From Gaeumannomyces sp. JS-464 (Eukaryota; Ascomycota; Sordariomycetes; Magnaporthales; Magnaporthaceae), in contig NGZR01000002.1 of NCBI GenBank assembly GCA_002197995.1, positions 7,936,001-8,000,000 on the forward strand: DNA of 64,000 bases, written 5' to 3'. Shown piece by piece: positions 47,451-59,841 of this stretch. Position numbers and translations under genes: made by a program. A model generated the notes under the pieces. The model worked only from the letters and a program-made list of their open reading frames with translations. It had not been told where the DNA came from and ran no database searches. The stretch's first letter is position 1; each line of letters opens with the position of its first letter.

Positions 47451-48985
47451 ATGTCATCTGAGATTACGGTTGACCATCTGCTGGCTTTAAGCGACCCTGC
47501 TCTGGTCGAGTACATGAAAACCCACTGGGACGAGCGAGAAGCGCTCGATATCACAAACATCAGCGATTGGGACAAAACGCCCAAAACCGAGCAAACGAAG
47601 CTCCTCGAAAGATTCATGTAAGAAAACCCGATGCACCCATACGGTACCACTTTTTTTTTTTTTTTTGCCAACACCACGCACAGCCACCTTGCTCCCCAGG
47701 CCAGGGAGCCCTAGCTTCTTGATCTTGGACAGCTTGCGGCAAAGCTCGACGCGTTGAGCCGCCCAGAGGCGGAAACGCCGCCGTGCGACGCCGAATTATT
47801 GTCGCCCCGGCTGGAGCGGCCTCGGACGCAATCGCTCCCGCCTGATGCCGATAAGAACCACGAGATCAATTGCTACCATGAGCTCGTTGCCGAAGGCGGC
47901 CGGCCGCCCTTCGCGCTCGAGCTTTTGGATGAGATCGACGCGAGGCCCGCAGAGTCCGCCGACGCCATGAGGCCCTGGCTGGGGGCCACCGAGATGCTGG
48001 AGTGGACTGTGGGGTCCCTGGGCGTTTTTGAGCGCCCTTTAAACGCTGGAGAGAGTTCCGAAGGTGGCAGCGCGACAACCGCGGCGTCCAGGTGACGGAC
48101 GACGAGGACCTGGCGGATTTCCGCGACGAGATGCGGTGGTTTAACGAATCCAGCGGGCTCGGACAGGGCATGCCGGACGCCGAGTTTAACGTGGTGTCGG
48201 AGAAAATGTGGAAAGATAAGCAGCGCATCCGCCGTTGGAACCGGGAAAACCACAGGGAGGTCCCCGGCGGGACCTTCAACCAGTACGTCGAGGCTGCGCG
48301 CCGCCGCCTGCGCGACCATGGCTTCCGAGAGGACTTTGAGCTGCTGCAGCACCAGAAGCAGCAGAGCGAGCGGGTGACCTGGATCGAGCACCTCGAGTTC
48401 GAGTACTGGTGGCTCGACAAGCGCACCCAGACGGCCCAGCAATGGCAGGAGAGGCGCGACTTGGTATGGGAGAATCTTGTGAGCTCCGGGGCTCTAAAGG
48501 ATGGGGAGATGCAGGAGGACCTATTGAATCATCAGACCCAGGGGGGAAGCCGGGAAGGCTCGCCGCAGAGCAAAGTACGCAGGAATCTCGTCAACCGATT
48601 CGTCCAAGCGACGCAGAAGTGTCGCGACGCAGAAATATGGAGATCGAGCCAGCAGCGCCTCGCGGAATGGGCGCGGAGCCAGCTGCCAGACAAGGAGCCC
48701 GAGGCAGACCCCAAGAAGAAGGCCGAGGGCAACGCCAAGAAGCGAAGTCGCCAGCCGGCCGGCTCGGCGGGAGAGCCGACGCGGCGGCCGGCGGCAAAGA
48801 AACGAAGGCAGGAGGAAAGTGAAACTGCCGAGAGCGCCGCGCGACGGAGGTCACGCCCACGGAAAAAGCGGATGGTTGCGGAGCTCGAATCTTCGGTTCC
48901 GGTACAAAACACGCGGGCGCCCAACAGGGAGGGACTCCGGCGCAGCGCTCGCAAAGGGGCAAAAGTCAGAGGCGCGTTACGATAG
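47451..48985 (+). CDS. Orphan fungal family gene B (WIEHLEFEYWWLD motif), probably nuclear
   Basis: Related to broken gene A. Exon 1 47451-47617 (MSSEITVDHLLALSDPALVE) ends at a GTAAGA donor. The acceptor is probably CACAG at 47679-47683, after a T16 run. The second exon then meets TAG 47711-47713 in frame, followed by LLDLGQLAAKLDALSRPEAE in the same frame; a CAG there would leave it open. Near 48030 one base is missing in GCGCCC, shifting from SLGVFERP to FKRWREFRRWQRDN. The rest runs open to TAG 48983-48985: VTDDEDLADFRDEMRWFNES, the family core VTWIEHLEFEYWWLDKRTQ, and a very basic C-terminus (DPKKKAEGNAKKRSRQP, RRRSRPRKKRM) that looks like nuclear localisation signals. Function unknown. 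Whether the TAG is real decides gene versus pseudogene. Confidence 0.65.
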
Positions 48986-51900
48986 GGTCTACTGCCCATT
49001 AATAGAACGCACGGGAACGAGACGAACCGTCTGACCATATCACACCAAGATCCGAGTCTCAACCGCGGTGGCACACCAGGCAAAAAGCTTGCTGGAGTTC
49101 TCGTGCCCCATCACTTTCCGCGTTTTATCATCTCCCGCGCTGGCAAATCAGGCTCCGGGCTCTGATCTACCGTTATTTCACGTCCAGCGACATGGTTCAG
49201 ACATATTCACGCTAGTCCGCAACGTCGCATCTCTCGGGTCCGGGAACGTCACGTCGAAAAGCTGGCACTTCACGCCTGCAATATCGCCAAAAGACGACCG
49301 CGTCGGATGGAATTCCCAGCAGTTCATGATGGCACCTTTTTTGCTACTTTAACCTCCTCAGGTGGCTGCGGCTACGGCACTGGCACGAAGAATAATACAG
49401 AAAAGGGGACAGGAAGTACAACAGAGTCGAGTTGATGGTAACATCTTCTTTCGTCACAAACAAGCCAGGCGGGCTCCCTTAAACGGAAAAGGCCCGCGGG
49501 AAGGGGGACAAAGACAGAGGTCAAGAGTCAAGGTATAGCGTCGACTTCGTCCTCATACCCATCTTGGCCCATCGGCCGCTGGAATTCGAAGGACGTCAGT
49601 CGAACCGGACAAAGAATGGATCCTTTGGTCCAGCCTTCTTCCCTCGCCAGGTAGCATCCTTTCCCTGCATCTCCTCTGGAGCTCTTTTGCCCGGCAGAGG
49701 CACACACCAGCATGCCTCCGGTGGACACCAGACCTCCAATGGCTACTCGACAGCCACGGTAGTACATCGCGTCCCCAAGCTCGGTACCAGACGGTACGGA
49801 CTCAGGTCTATGCCCCGTACGTACATACCCCCGATGCACGGGGTTTTAGCACTCCTGTGTTATAGACAGGGAAAGCCAGTCTACCTAGTTAGCTCCCAGT
49901 CCCTCATGTATGGTGAAGGCAGCTTGCACCTTGCAGCCTGCAGAAAAAAAGAGGACCGCAACGGAAACGGGTCACAGAACAGGCTTAGTCCCATTGACGA
50001 AGCAGGCGGCCGTGATGGAGGGAGGGGTGGTGGTGGCACGGTTAGCGTAGCAATACGTGAGTGTGCGTGTGTGTGTGTGCGCGCACGCATGCGCTGCGGT
50101 GCGGGCGCGTACTTTTTACCCCTCTTCTAGAAGCTCTTGGCTCCACTAGCCTGCCTTCGAGACGCAGAGAAGCTCGGCTAGGTTGGGCAGAGAAGCAGGT
50201 GTACATGAGGGGTGCGGTGCTTAACCAGACCGGGCGGCTAGCTACCTATGTAGCTTGATAAGGTAGGAACAGTGGCCGGCTTGGGGTTCAAGTGCGTTGT
50301 GCTTTGTTTCTTGGCGTGCTTCTTTCTTGGCCGTGCTGCCGCCGCGGTGACAGGCCCAGGGCGGGTTACAGTTCCCTTTTCCTGCGATGCGCGGCACCCA
50401 GTTTGGCAGGCCGGTCGGTTTTTTTTCTGGGTGGGCAGAGGTGCCGGTATTGGAGCTCAGCTAGGAAGCTCGAAAGAAAACAGAGACTAGCGCACCCGAT
50501 GGAAAGCGACACAAGCCTTTTCAATTTGTACGAATGCTTGACCGAGCGGCACACACACACACCTACACATGCACCGTGCCGCACACCCTCTTTCGTCTCC
50601 CGCGCGGGTTTGGCGAACCAGGTGGGGGTTGGAAGGTGAAGTGATTATGGTGGTGATGGTGATGACGGCCAGGGGGGAGGGGAGAGGGGAACTGGATCCC
50701 CGATAACCCGCGCCAAGGACGACCAGGAACTTGACCGGCCTGCGAGAACGCAAGAAAGAGACCCCAGTTGACAGCTTTGACAGGGCCCGCAGCAGCAGCA
50801 GCAGCAGCAACCCCAGCTGCAGTGTTGTTGCTGGCCGGATACGATGGGATGACATGGCAGCAGGCTTGTGTGCGGTACCTGGCTGCACCTGCCTGCCTGC
50901 CTGCCTGCCTGCCCGTCCCCGCCAAGCCGGAAACAATGGCATCTCGCTGTCCCCAATCCCCTCTCTTCCTTTCTCGCTTTCGACCTGGCGGGTCGTTGCC
51001 TGCCTGCGTGCATGTCTGCGAGTGCCAGCCAGGGGTGAGTGAATAGGTGTGGCCTCCAGCAGCGGCCCACGTCTACTTACCTGTCAGTCTGTCCGTCTCC
51101 ACGCACCACGAGCAAGAGAGCTCTGAGAGATAGCAGCCTTGGCGTTGTGGACCGTCAAAGTGGAGCAAGAGCAAGAAAGCGCGTGTTGTTGTTGTTGTTT
51201 TGTTATGTGCTTACCAAACCGTCCCTGCATTCCCTCCTCTCCATCTAGATAGCAGAGTGAGACCTCCTCCGTCGTCCCAATGCTGTCAGCCCGCCCTCCC
51301 GCCCGCCCGCTCGGCTCGGTGAATTTCTGTCGTCGTCCGGAAATGTGTGTGGCCGAGGCGCTCCCGGCCCGATGTTTCTGTGCTCCATTAAAAAAACAAC
51401 AACATACAGATCACTGATTGATGGATGAATTTCTCCTACTCCATGCTACCACGATGGTATCACTACGTGGGGGTAAGTCGTTATCCTTCAAAATCCAATC
51501 GAAACAAAGAACGTGATCAATCATAATTCTTGGGGACCACCATCATGCGGCCGTTTGGCCATTCTTTTTTATTCCCGTTTATCCGTTTGCCACACACACC
51601 ACCTTCGCTACCCTAATCTAACTCCCTGCCTCGCCTGCGTCCCCGGTTCTCTACCCGAACCCGACTCCTGGCAGCGACAACACTCCCACCAGATACTGCT
51701 AATGCCAGCCACACTCACACCAAATAAGGGGATCACGGGTTGTGAAATGGAGATCAATGCTATTGCCCCTTGCCAACCCGCTATATATGTGTGTGTTGTT
51801 TGTTTCGTCATCCCTCACCCCAACCAGCTTTGCCGCCTGCCCATTCATGACCAAAATACACGCCCCTTTCCTGGTTTCATCCCTTTAGGTATCATATTCC

Positions 51901-52220
51901 CCCTTTCCCCCATTACCCCTGACTCCTCTGAAGATACATGATAGCGATGTGTATGCATACATTATACATTGGTGAACGTGAAGGCTCGAGAAAGGAAGAA
52001 ATGCAATCATCATCAACAGCAACAACGTGACCCTGAATATCATATCCTCGTTCGTGTATCACGACACCGACTGTGCCGGGAAAAAAATGGGGTAGTGGCA
52101 AAATGGTAAAGCAAAAAACGGCACGGGAGGTATCACAAAAAATAAGACAGAATGAGGAGCAACGTTTTGGAAACGCTCTACTCGCCGAAAAAAAAAAAAA
52201 AATAAGAGAACAACAAGTCA
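48986..52220. other. 3.2 kb gene-free region with simple repeats
   Basis: No supported gene. Simple sequence is scattered through it: GT/GC alternation at about 50062-50090, CA repeat at about 50550-50562, CAG repeat at about 50787-50806, TGCC repeat at 50888-50913, TTG repeat near 51184-51199. It contains the 3' end of the transcription factor gene. Confidence 0.6.
50888..50913. repeat. CTGC tetranucleotide microsatellite
   Basis: About six uninterrupted CTGC/TGCC units inside the gene-free region. Confidence 0.85.
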
Positions 52221-53024
52221 TCAGAACATGATCCACTCCACCTCGACACCGGGGCCGCCAATGCACCTTGCCCAGTGGAATGGGCCAGTGTTCATCATGC
52301 CAGGCAGCCTCTGCTGGTGGTACTGGTAGTGGTGATGCTGCTGGTGCGGGTGGCTGGGCGGGCCCATGTCGATGCCGCCAAGGTGCGAGCCGTGCTGCTC
52401 CTCTTTGATGGCGATGCCGCCCACCGCCTCGTCGCCAGCCCACAGGCGCTCGAGCACGTCGAGGGCGGCCAGGTTGTTCATGTAGCCCGAGCGCGCCATA
52501 ATGTCGCGGCACTTGCTGCGCACAATATTTTGCTGCAGCTCGTTGACGCATTCGCTGCCCGCCACAAAGAGCGGCCAGAGCAGGAACTTCTCGGCCGACG
52601 ACCCGGCCTCGAGGCTGGTGGCGTAGTAGACCACCTGCGACACCAGGTTGCGGAACTGCTCGTGCGACGAGGGCACATCCGGCCCGGCCAGCCGCTCAGT
52701 GTAGAGCAGCGCCGCGTACCGGAAGGCCTCGGACAGCGAGCAGAGGTCGCGCATCTGCGCCGGCGTCGGGGTGGGCACCATAGACGATGCAAGCCGCTGC
52801 CCGTCAAAAGACCAGGTCTGGAGCGCGTTGCGCGCCTCCTTCCACTCGCGCCAGAAGGCGGTGCGGTGTTCGTCGTACGCCGGCGACGAGCTGAGTGCTG
52901 CAACATAAGCTCGTCGTCGTTGAGCGTGGTGCCGAACCCGTTGCCATCGAACCGGTGGTGGTTGCCACCAGCAGGGACACCAAACATGTCGATACCCATG
53001 CGCTGCTGCTGCTGTTGTTGTTGA

Positions 53025-53056
<32 letters not shown>

Positions 53057-55108
53057 GCCGGGCTTGTACATGTGCCCAAGGGGCGAGGCAAGCGGGGACT
53101 GCGAGCGCGACGGGACGTGTCGCTGCAGGGGAGACCCCGCGCCCATGTGCTGCACCGGCCGGTGCTGCGACAGCAGATTCAGGCGCCCGAGCCTGACGAT
53201 GATGCGGAACAGCTCGCGGTCGCAACCGACGAGGTTCTCGGTGCCGGGCGGCAGCAGCGGCGTGCTATCTAGGGAGACGCCGCAGTACAGAGGCGCGCTG
53301 AGCTGGGCCTCGCGGTCGTTGATGCTCGCCGAGATGGCGTCGAAGTAGGTGAATAGAGACTCCATCCAGGCCGAGTCGCGCGAGGGAGGGAAGGAGGATG
53401 CGCGGCGCATGCTGAGGATCTTCTTGACGCCGGCGAACTGTGTGTGGAAGCGCGCAATGCCGGATTCGGCCATACGGTAGTGGCACAGAATCAGGATGGT
53501 GGCCAGCACCGAGTCGTGCTTGGACTTGGCCGCGTCGTTAAGCTGCTCGTTGAGCAGGTGCACCGCAAGGTTGCGGTGCTGGTACTCCTCCTGTAGAGAC
53601 TGGTCGTCGGCCGACCCGTCAGGAGAGCCCGGCCTCTTATCGCTCATGTCGCGCGGCGAGTGTTGGCCCAGGCTAAGCCTGCGCTTCATGCGCAGGTTGC
53701 AGGCCGCCAGCGCGCAGATGGCGTGCTGCAGGCTGCGGCTACCCGTGGCGAGCTGCAGGATGTGCTCACGGAAGGGATTGTTGGGGCCGTCGATAAAAAC
53801 CATGGAAGGGCACATGGTGTTCTCGTAGTAGTCGAGAAAGAAGGGCATCTTGGCGATCAGGTCATGGGTGACGTGCACCACAGGCGTCTCGACCGCTGAC
53901 GGCCATGCGGCCAGCGAATGGGCGGGCTCGGGCATGCCCTGGGACGAGGCCGAGTCCTCGTCCGCAGGTGATGGCCCCCAGAAGTGACCGTTGGAGTTGG
54001 CGCTAGAGCTGTATGCATCCAGTTCCGGGGTCCCTGTTGCCAAGTCGTGGTTTCGGCCGGTCAGCTCCAAATCCAGGCCTCTTGCCCAGCCCGGCACAGC
54101 AGCCCATAAGCCGTCGACATACCTATTGAGTCGCAGTCGAGGAGCAGCTTGCTGCTGAGCTGCGCCTCGAAGGTTTCCGGGTGGGAGTGCAGGCTCGAGC
54201 TCTGTTCCGAAGGCGCGTACACGAGGCCGGGGCATGAGGTGGGCACGTTACGCTGCTCCATGATCATGGCCGCGAGAGGGCTCGGAGGCACCGCCGGCGA
54301 GTTGTGCCCGGTGAAGCTGTCATACAGGACCGTGGGGCTGTGCAAGAAAGGAATCTCGTCCCTGGGGAACGAGTGGCTCATGGGAGACAGGTGGTACTCC
54401 ATGTCGCTCATCGACTCGATAGATGACGAGAGCTGGTGGTCGGCGTGGCCCATTCCGTGGGAGAGCTTGCCGTAGCGCATGTTGTCCGAGGGCAGGCTGG
54501 CGGAGAAGGGCATATGGTCCCAGTGCGACGCATGGTGCGGGAGGGTCGGGGTGGCATCCACCGCCCTCGGGATCCGGGAGGGATCAAAGGTGCCGTGGAA
54601 CGGGGTGGTCGGGGTCGAAACGCCGTGGTGGTGGTCAAAGTCGCGTACGGCCGTCTGTATTTCGAGGTCGGCCGGCCTGCGCCTCACGATGCCCTCATCC
54701 CGCTCCGGCCACTGACCCGCAGTGCCGATGTTTGTCGAGCCAGCCCTCGTGCGCGTGGGCGAGCCCTTCTTGCAGATGGCGGTGCTGACTGGCGGCGCCT
54801 TCGCCACGGGCAGAGAGAGGCCCCTGAGCTTTCCCCTGCTGGCCACGCCGACGCCCCATGTGAGTTGCGTCTTGTATCCAGAGCACTCGTTCCCAACCTC
54901 GAGGCACGGCGAGCAGTACGGTCTCCTCCTGTCGCACTTGACGTTCCTCTTGGAGCACGTAAAGCAGTCGTCGGCGGCCCCGCCAGCGGGAGCGCGTCTC
55001 CTACGTTTCCGAGCCGCGGCCGTGTCCGCCACCTTGGTGTTGATGGCAGGGAGGTCGGATGGGAGCGGTGGCGGCGGGTGCCGCCTGGACAGACAGTGGG
55101 ACGGTCAT
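52221..55108 (-). CDS. Zn2Cys6 transcription factor with fungal-specific C-terminal domain
   Basis: Nuclear DNA-binding regulator. The Zn2Cys6 cluster is complete (DDCFTCSKRNVKCDRRRPYC, then SPCLEVGNECSGYKT; Cys spacing C-x2-C-x6-C-x5-C-x2-C-x6-C) and is preceded by basic RKRRRRAP. Exon 1 ends at 54123; exon 2 starts at 54078 after a 44-nt intron with GTATGT donor. The body resembles the Fungal_trans_2 type regulators (MPFFLDYYENTMCPSMVFID, HAICALAACNLRMKR, SVLATILILCHYRM). A polyglutamine tract (10 Q, H, 7 Q) is encoded at about 53000-53056. The C-terminus is His/Gln-rich and ends VEVEWIMF. Two frame breaks: near 52895 one base is missing (between DDELMLQ and ALSSSPAYDEH), and the best start, ATG 55106-55108 (MTVPLSVQAAPAATA), reaches the zinc cluster only with one more slip between 55032 and 55100. 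The target pathway is unknown. Confidence 0.87.
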
Positions 55109-57423
55109 GTTAGACTAGCTAGTATAAACGAATCCCCTCTCTATATGGCTTCGAGAAGGCAAGGCTGTCAGGAGGCTGTTGATTTATACAGATCGTGCGG
55201 TCAGAGACGACGGTGCACTGTTGATCCGGAGGCGAGAGCTGGGCGGCGGGTAGACAGCGAGCGATGGACCATAGGCGGTGACGTGATGAGAGGGTCGGGA
55301 TGGGGAGACGTCTTCATCTGCTGCAGTCAATGGCAGGCGCACAGTGACTGGCTGCGGATAAATAAAGAAAGAGTGGTGATATGCAGTAAAGGTAGGGTCC
55401 GATTGTAGCAAGACTTTGATTTGAGGAAAGGGGAAGCAAAGCCACAGCAGTTGGGGACGAAGGATGGGACGGCCAGACGGTATTATACAATCGACATGTT
55501 TCCCGAGGCGATCCCACCCTGGTGCTTGCTGGACCCGGAGAGGTGGAGGATGCGCAGAGACGGCGAACGAACCGTCGGCCTCTGCACATACAGAGAGCAG
55601 CAGCATGCCCACAGCATTGGATACAATCTCGGCCCAGGTGTGTACATGGAGGTACCTTGCTTTCGTCACTTGGACCAGGGGGTGTGTGGGTGGGTGGGTG
55701 TGGTGGTAGGTAGGGTGCAGCAAGAGGGTGGAGGGTGGGTGGTGGGATGGGGGGCGCAGGACGAGACTGGGGGGAGGCGAACTTGCAGTCGTCCCCAGCC
55801 TAGCGCGCGGAGGAGCCTTCTCACAGGAAAGGAGAGACGGCCCTGACCGGAGTCAGCCAACCAGAGGCCATGGTTGGGCAGGCCTTCAGGGCCCAAAGAA
55901 GGCGCGCGATGGCAATAAGGAGAAGTATGGGCGGTGCGCGCGTTGGCGGCCAGTCGAGGGGCAGAGACAGAGAGGGCGACGGGAGGCTGAGGCAGATTTG
56001 GCTTCCATCAAAAACGTCCAGGACGGTGGGCGGGGAGAGGCGGGCGCTCGCACTCGATGGAGCACTCGCGTGCCTCTGTCCCGAGAAGGACAAGGGCAGA
56101 GATCTGTTTACTGTGACCCCTGTTGAAGACATCACAGGGGGAGGAAGACACGGAGCAGAGAAGAGGGGACAACGACAAGGGCAAGAAGGGCGAACAGGGG
56201 AGACGCGCTTGCTGCTGTCTGGCAGGGCGAGGCCGGGATAGCAAGGGCTCTGACAAGGCAGCGCAAAGGCGGAAGGCGACCAGGAACCCAGGCATCGAAC
56301 GCAGAGATATGGGACTGGTCAGGGACACGGGGAAATTTGTTTCCTGATAAATCAGAAACGAATATTTGAAGAGAATACTAAACCGTTGATAGCGCCGGCG
56401 CCAGGGATTAGCAAGAGCCGAGAAGGCGCGACACTGACAGACCCCAGGCCGGCTTCAGAGTGAGCACCGCGACGCAAGGGAGGCCGCAGCAGCAGCAGGT
56501 CAGCGAGCAAGTGGGTGGATGTGGAGGTAGGCACATGCTTTTGGACCAGGGTGAAGGAGGAATGGGGAAGGAAGGGAGTGCGAAAGCGAGCAAGACGAGG
56601 AGGAGGAGCCAGAGGAGGGGAGCCACTAGCAAAGACGACGACCGGGGCCATCATCATGGTGTTCTCTCACGCTCGAGGCCTCTGGCTCACTCTCGCTGCT
56701 TTACGTGAGGTGCGGCCGACGACAGAAGACACAAAGAGGCCTGCAGATGGTCACGTCCCACGGCCTCTGCTCATAAAGCACCGCCTGGGTGTGGGTTGCC
56801 TCAGGACACAAGAATAAGGACATGCCCGACGACAACAGAGAGAACGCGGCGGGAAGGCGGCACAGGCGGGCGCGCTGAAGAGAGCGACACAGAGAGTGAG
56901 TGAGGGCAGGAAGTGTGGAGTGGGCGCCACCGCCCACCACGGTTGCAAAAGAGTGGAATCAACGGGAATTGAGCCGTGCTGTGGACATGGGCCCCGCCGC
57001 AAGTGGCGGCGGCGGCAGGGAGGAGGGCAGAAAGGACCTCGAGCCCACTCAGTCGACACGTCGAACTCCATGTTTCTTTGTGGCCCGAATGATGGAAAAG
57101 CAGGGGTTGCAAAGATGGCGGCGGCGGGTGTCGGCTGTCGGGGGCTGGTGGAGGTGGTGAATTGAAGTGGTGGGTGGTGGGTGGTGGGTGGTGAGTTGGG
57201 AGGGAGTGGTGGGCGTGGGATGGAGGGCGAAGATGGAAAGCACCGCGCGGGCAGGGGCACAGGCTTCGCGATTTGACGCCACTCATTTCTTGGAGCTCCC
57301 CATGCCCGCCCGCCCAGGGCCCAACTGCGAGAACATGGGTCCGAACGGTACCGTCCCACAACCCACCCCGCCAGGACCCCCAATCCCTGTCGTTGCAGTC
57401 GTGCTCGCTTTCTTTTGATGATT

Positions 57424-57425
<2 letters not shown>

Positions 57426-57468
<43 letters not shown>
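57426..57468 (+). repeat. T43 homopolymer
   Basis: Forty-three consecutive T, the longest homopolymer in the window. An apparent poly-Lys frame on the minus strand is its shadow. Confidence 0.97.
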
Positions 57469-57472
<4 letters not shown>

Positions 57473-59066
57473 CGCATGTCTTTTTTCCTCACCCTTCGGT
57501 TGACTTGCAGGAAGGCACCTGTTCGGGAGGAGCACACAGAGCCGCCACCCTGATTGGCGCGATGAGCAAGCCTCTCTCTCTCTGGGCGGGGTGCAACCTC
57601 CCCCCTCTCTGTCGCTCCCTCGGGTACGAGACATCCAGTCGCTACAACCCCATGGTGGTCAAGATGGAGGTGAGGGACGGACGGGTTGCGCATCCCGCCT
57701 CTGCCTCCACGGGCCAAAATACCAAGTGTTCGAGACCCGTCAGGGTTCCATTCATTGTCTCTTGTGGCCTGCGAGTGCCTGCTTGTCCTGGTAGTGGTTG
57801 CTTACTGTACCTGGCTGCTGGCTGCTCGGAATAGAAGAGGCTCAGCAAAATCTAGAATGCCTAGGCCAAGAAGGAAATCGGCACGGAATAACTCTATCGA
57901 TGGCCGTCTTCACGCGCAACGCAAATCCTGTCTATCGGCTGCTCCCACGGGTGGCGGCGTGGGTGGCGGCGTAGGTAGCGGCGTAGCGGCTCGCGCAGCG
58001 ACAAAAAAAAAAACGGTCTCGTGCAAAGCCGGGGTTCTCTTTTGACCAGGCCTGGTCTTATTCCCCCTGCTTGTTCCCAGTCTGTCACCGTCGCGCAGGT
58101 GGAAACGCGACCCAAAGGCCCGCCCTGCTACGTGCAGGCGCTGGTTCTGCTGGGTCGCAAAGTGTTCCGCTACACGGCAAAAATTCGGGATAGCCGCGCA
58201 GAGTCGCTGCCCCTCGTTCATCTCCTCCCAGCCTTGGTTTCCTTGAGAGGACCCCTGACGAGAAGAGCATCTCAAAGCCCGGAATTTCTCGTGGGCTGTG
58301 CTTCCCGTCCCTTTTCTCAAAAAAAAAAAACACCCCCAGTCGCTTGTTTGGTTTTGGACTCCAAGTACCTGGCATAATGGAGGCGACAGCCGGGCCCGGG
58401 CTCGCCTAGAAAGAATAGCGCCGGCTCCTCTTGCATGCCCCCAAGCGAGAAGCGATTTATTACTGTATAATGCGATGTGATATTATTGCATCGGGGCATT
58501 TTCCCGACATGAGCGAGCAAAAAGAATCGCACCCCGGGCCTGTCGTCAATGTCCCTGCCCTGAGCGATCCGAGGAACAAGAGAACCCACCGCATACCGGT
58601 CGCGCCATCGCACGAGTCAAAAGAAGCGAGGATCAAATGCTGTCATCGAGGGCCCTGCGTCTTTTGCCTTGGGCCGCGATGGAGACGCACGGGGCCAGTC
58701 CTGGTTGATCGGTCGGGTGGGTGTATTTTTACCCCTAAGCGACCGCAAAACGTTGGGGATATCGTACCCAGAGTGCAACCACCCACGAGGCTGTGTCTGG
58801 GCCCTCATCAGTAAGCAAAAAGCACAGCAGTGCAAAAAAGAAAATGCATCCATGCCCTGGGGAGAAGGTGGGATCCGACATCTCACCACCTGACGATTAT
58901 TGTCCGTCCGTATCACAACTTGCCCTGCGTCCTTGTCCTTCATCTCCTTTTTCCAAGGCCGGGTTGATATTGCGGGCAGGGGACGAAAGGAAACCAGATC
59001 GCGCGAGGTTCAAGTTGAGACTGGTTCAGCTTTAACTCTCGGGAACCAAGATAATTGGAGCCCACA

Positions 59067-59120
59067 CACACGCGCGCGCACACACAACACCACACCAGAC
59101 ACACACACACACACACATCC
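59067..59120. repeat. CA/CG dinucleotide-rich microsatellite
   Basis: Alternating CACACA and CGCGCG blocks, interrupted by CAACACCACACCAGA; possible Z-DNA former. Confidence 0.8.
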
Positions 59121-59790
59121 AACAAAGCCCCATCTCGGAGTCCTATTTTGCCTATCAGTTCCGGTCTCCAAACCCCTTGACCGCATATATGGAGCACCTT
59201 CTCCATCTCTGCTGCAGTACCGCGCCTATCGCATACCTGGCAGGGCCCCTGGGAGAGCCGTTTTCGCCGTGCTTTGCAGTGGACTGGGCTGGGGAGATAT
59301 CTCGGGGCGGATCCTCGAATCAAAACAGGCGCGCGCGAAAAAAGTACCCCTTGACCCCTGGATGTGAGGTGGGTTGTTCCCACAGCTAAGGACGCAGGGG
59401 CCTGGATATTATTATTTCTTGTTTTATTTTGCTTGACCACATTATCTCTCGTCTCTTTTTTTTTCATCCCAGCTTGTTAACACCTAACCCTTGCAGAATA
59501 AAAACGCACGGGGAACGGATCGCGGAATCACGGATCAATGGACAGATAGGGCGGCTCTTCCGATGTGACTTGAAACAACCCCAGTCGTGCACTCCCTGCA
59601 TCACATAGTCGGCCATGGCGACATCTACCCTGCCGCCGTCGCGAGAGTGACGCCAAGGGTGGGTTGGGATCAAGCGAAAAGAAGGAGAAAAGCAGGAGGA
59701 GGGGAGGCGGGCGGCGGAAACAGAAGCAAGACACACGCAGACACAGCGGAGCCACGCGCGCCTGCATGTGAACTTGATCGTGAGACAGAC

Positions 59791-59841
59791 GCCTGTCTGC
59801 CTGTCTGCCTGCCTGCCTGTCTGTCCATCTGTCTATCTGTT
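59791..59841. repeat. CTGT/CTGC tetranucleotide repeat
   Basis: Degenerate tetranucleotide tract alternating CTGT, CTGC, CTAT and CCAT units. Confidence 0.8.

Noticed and set aside
57283..57717. 144-residue open frame with a poly-Lys tract
   Set aside because: Produced by the T43 homopolymer read on the opposite strand.
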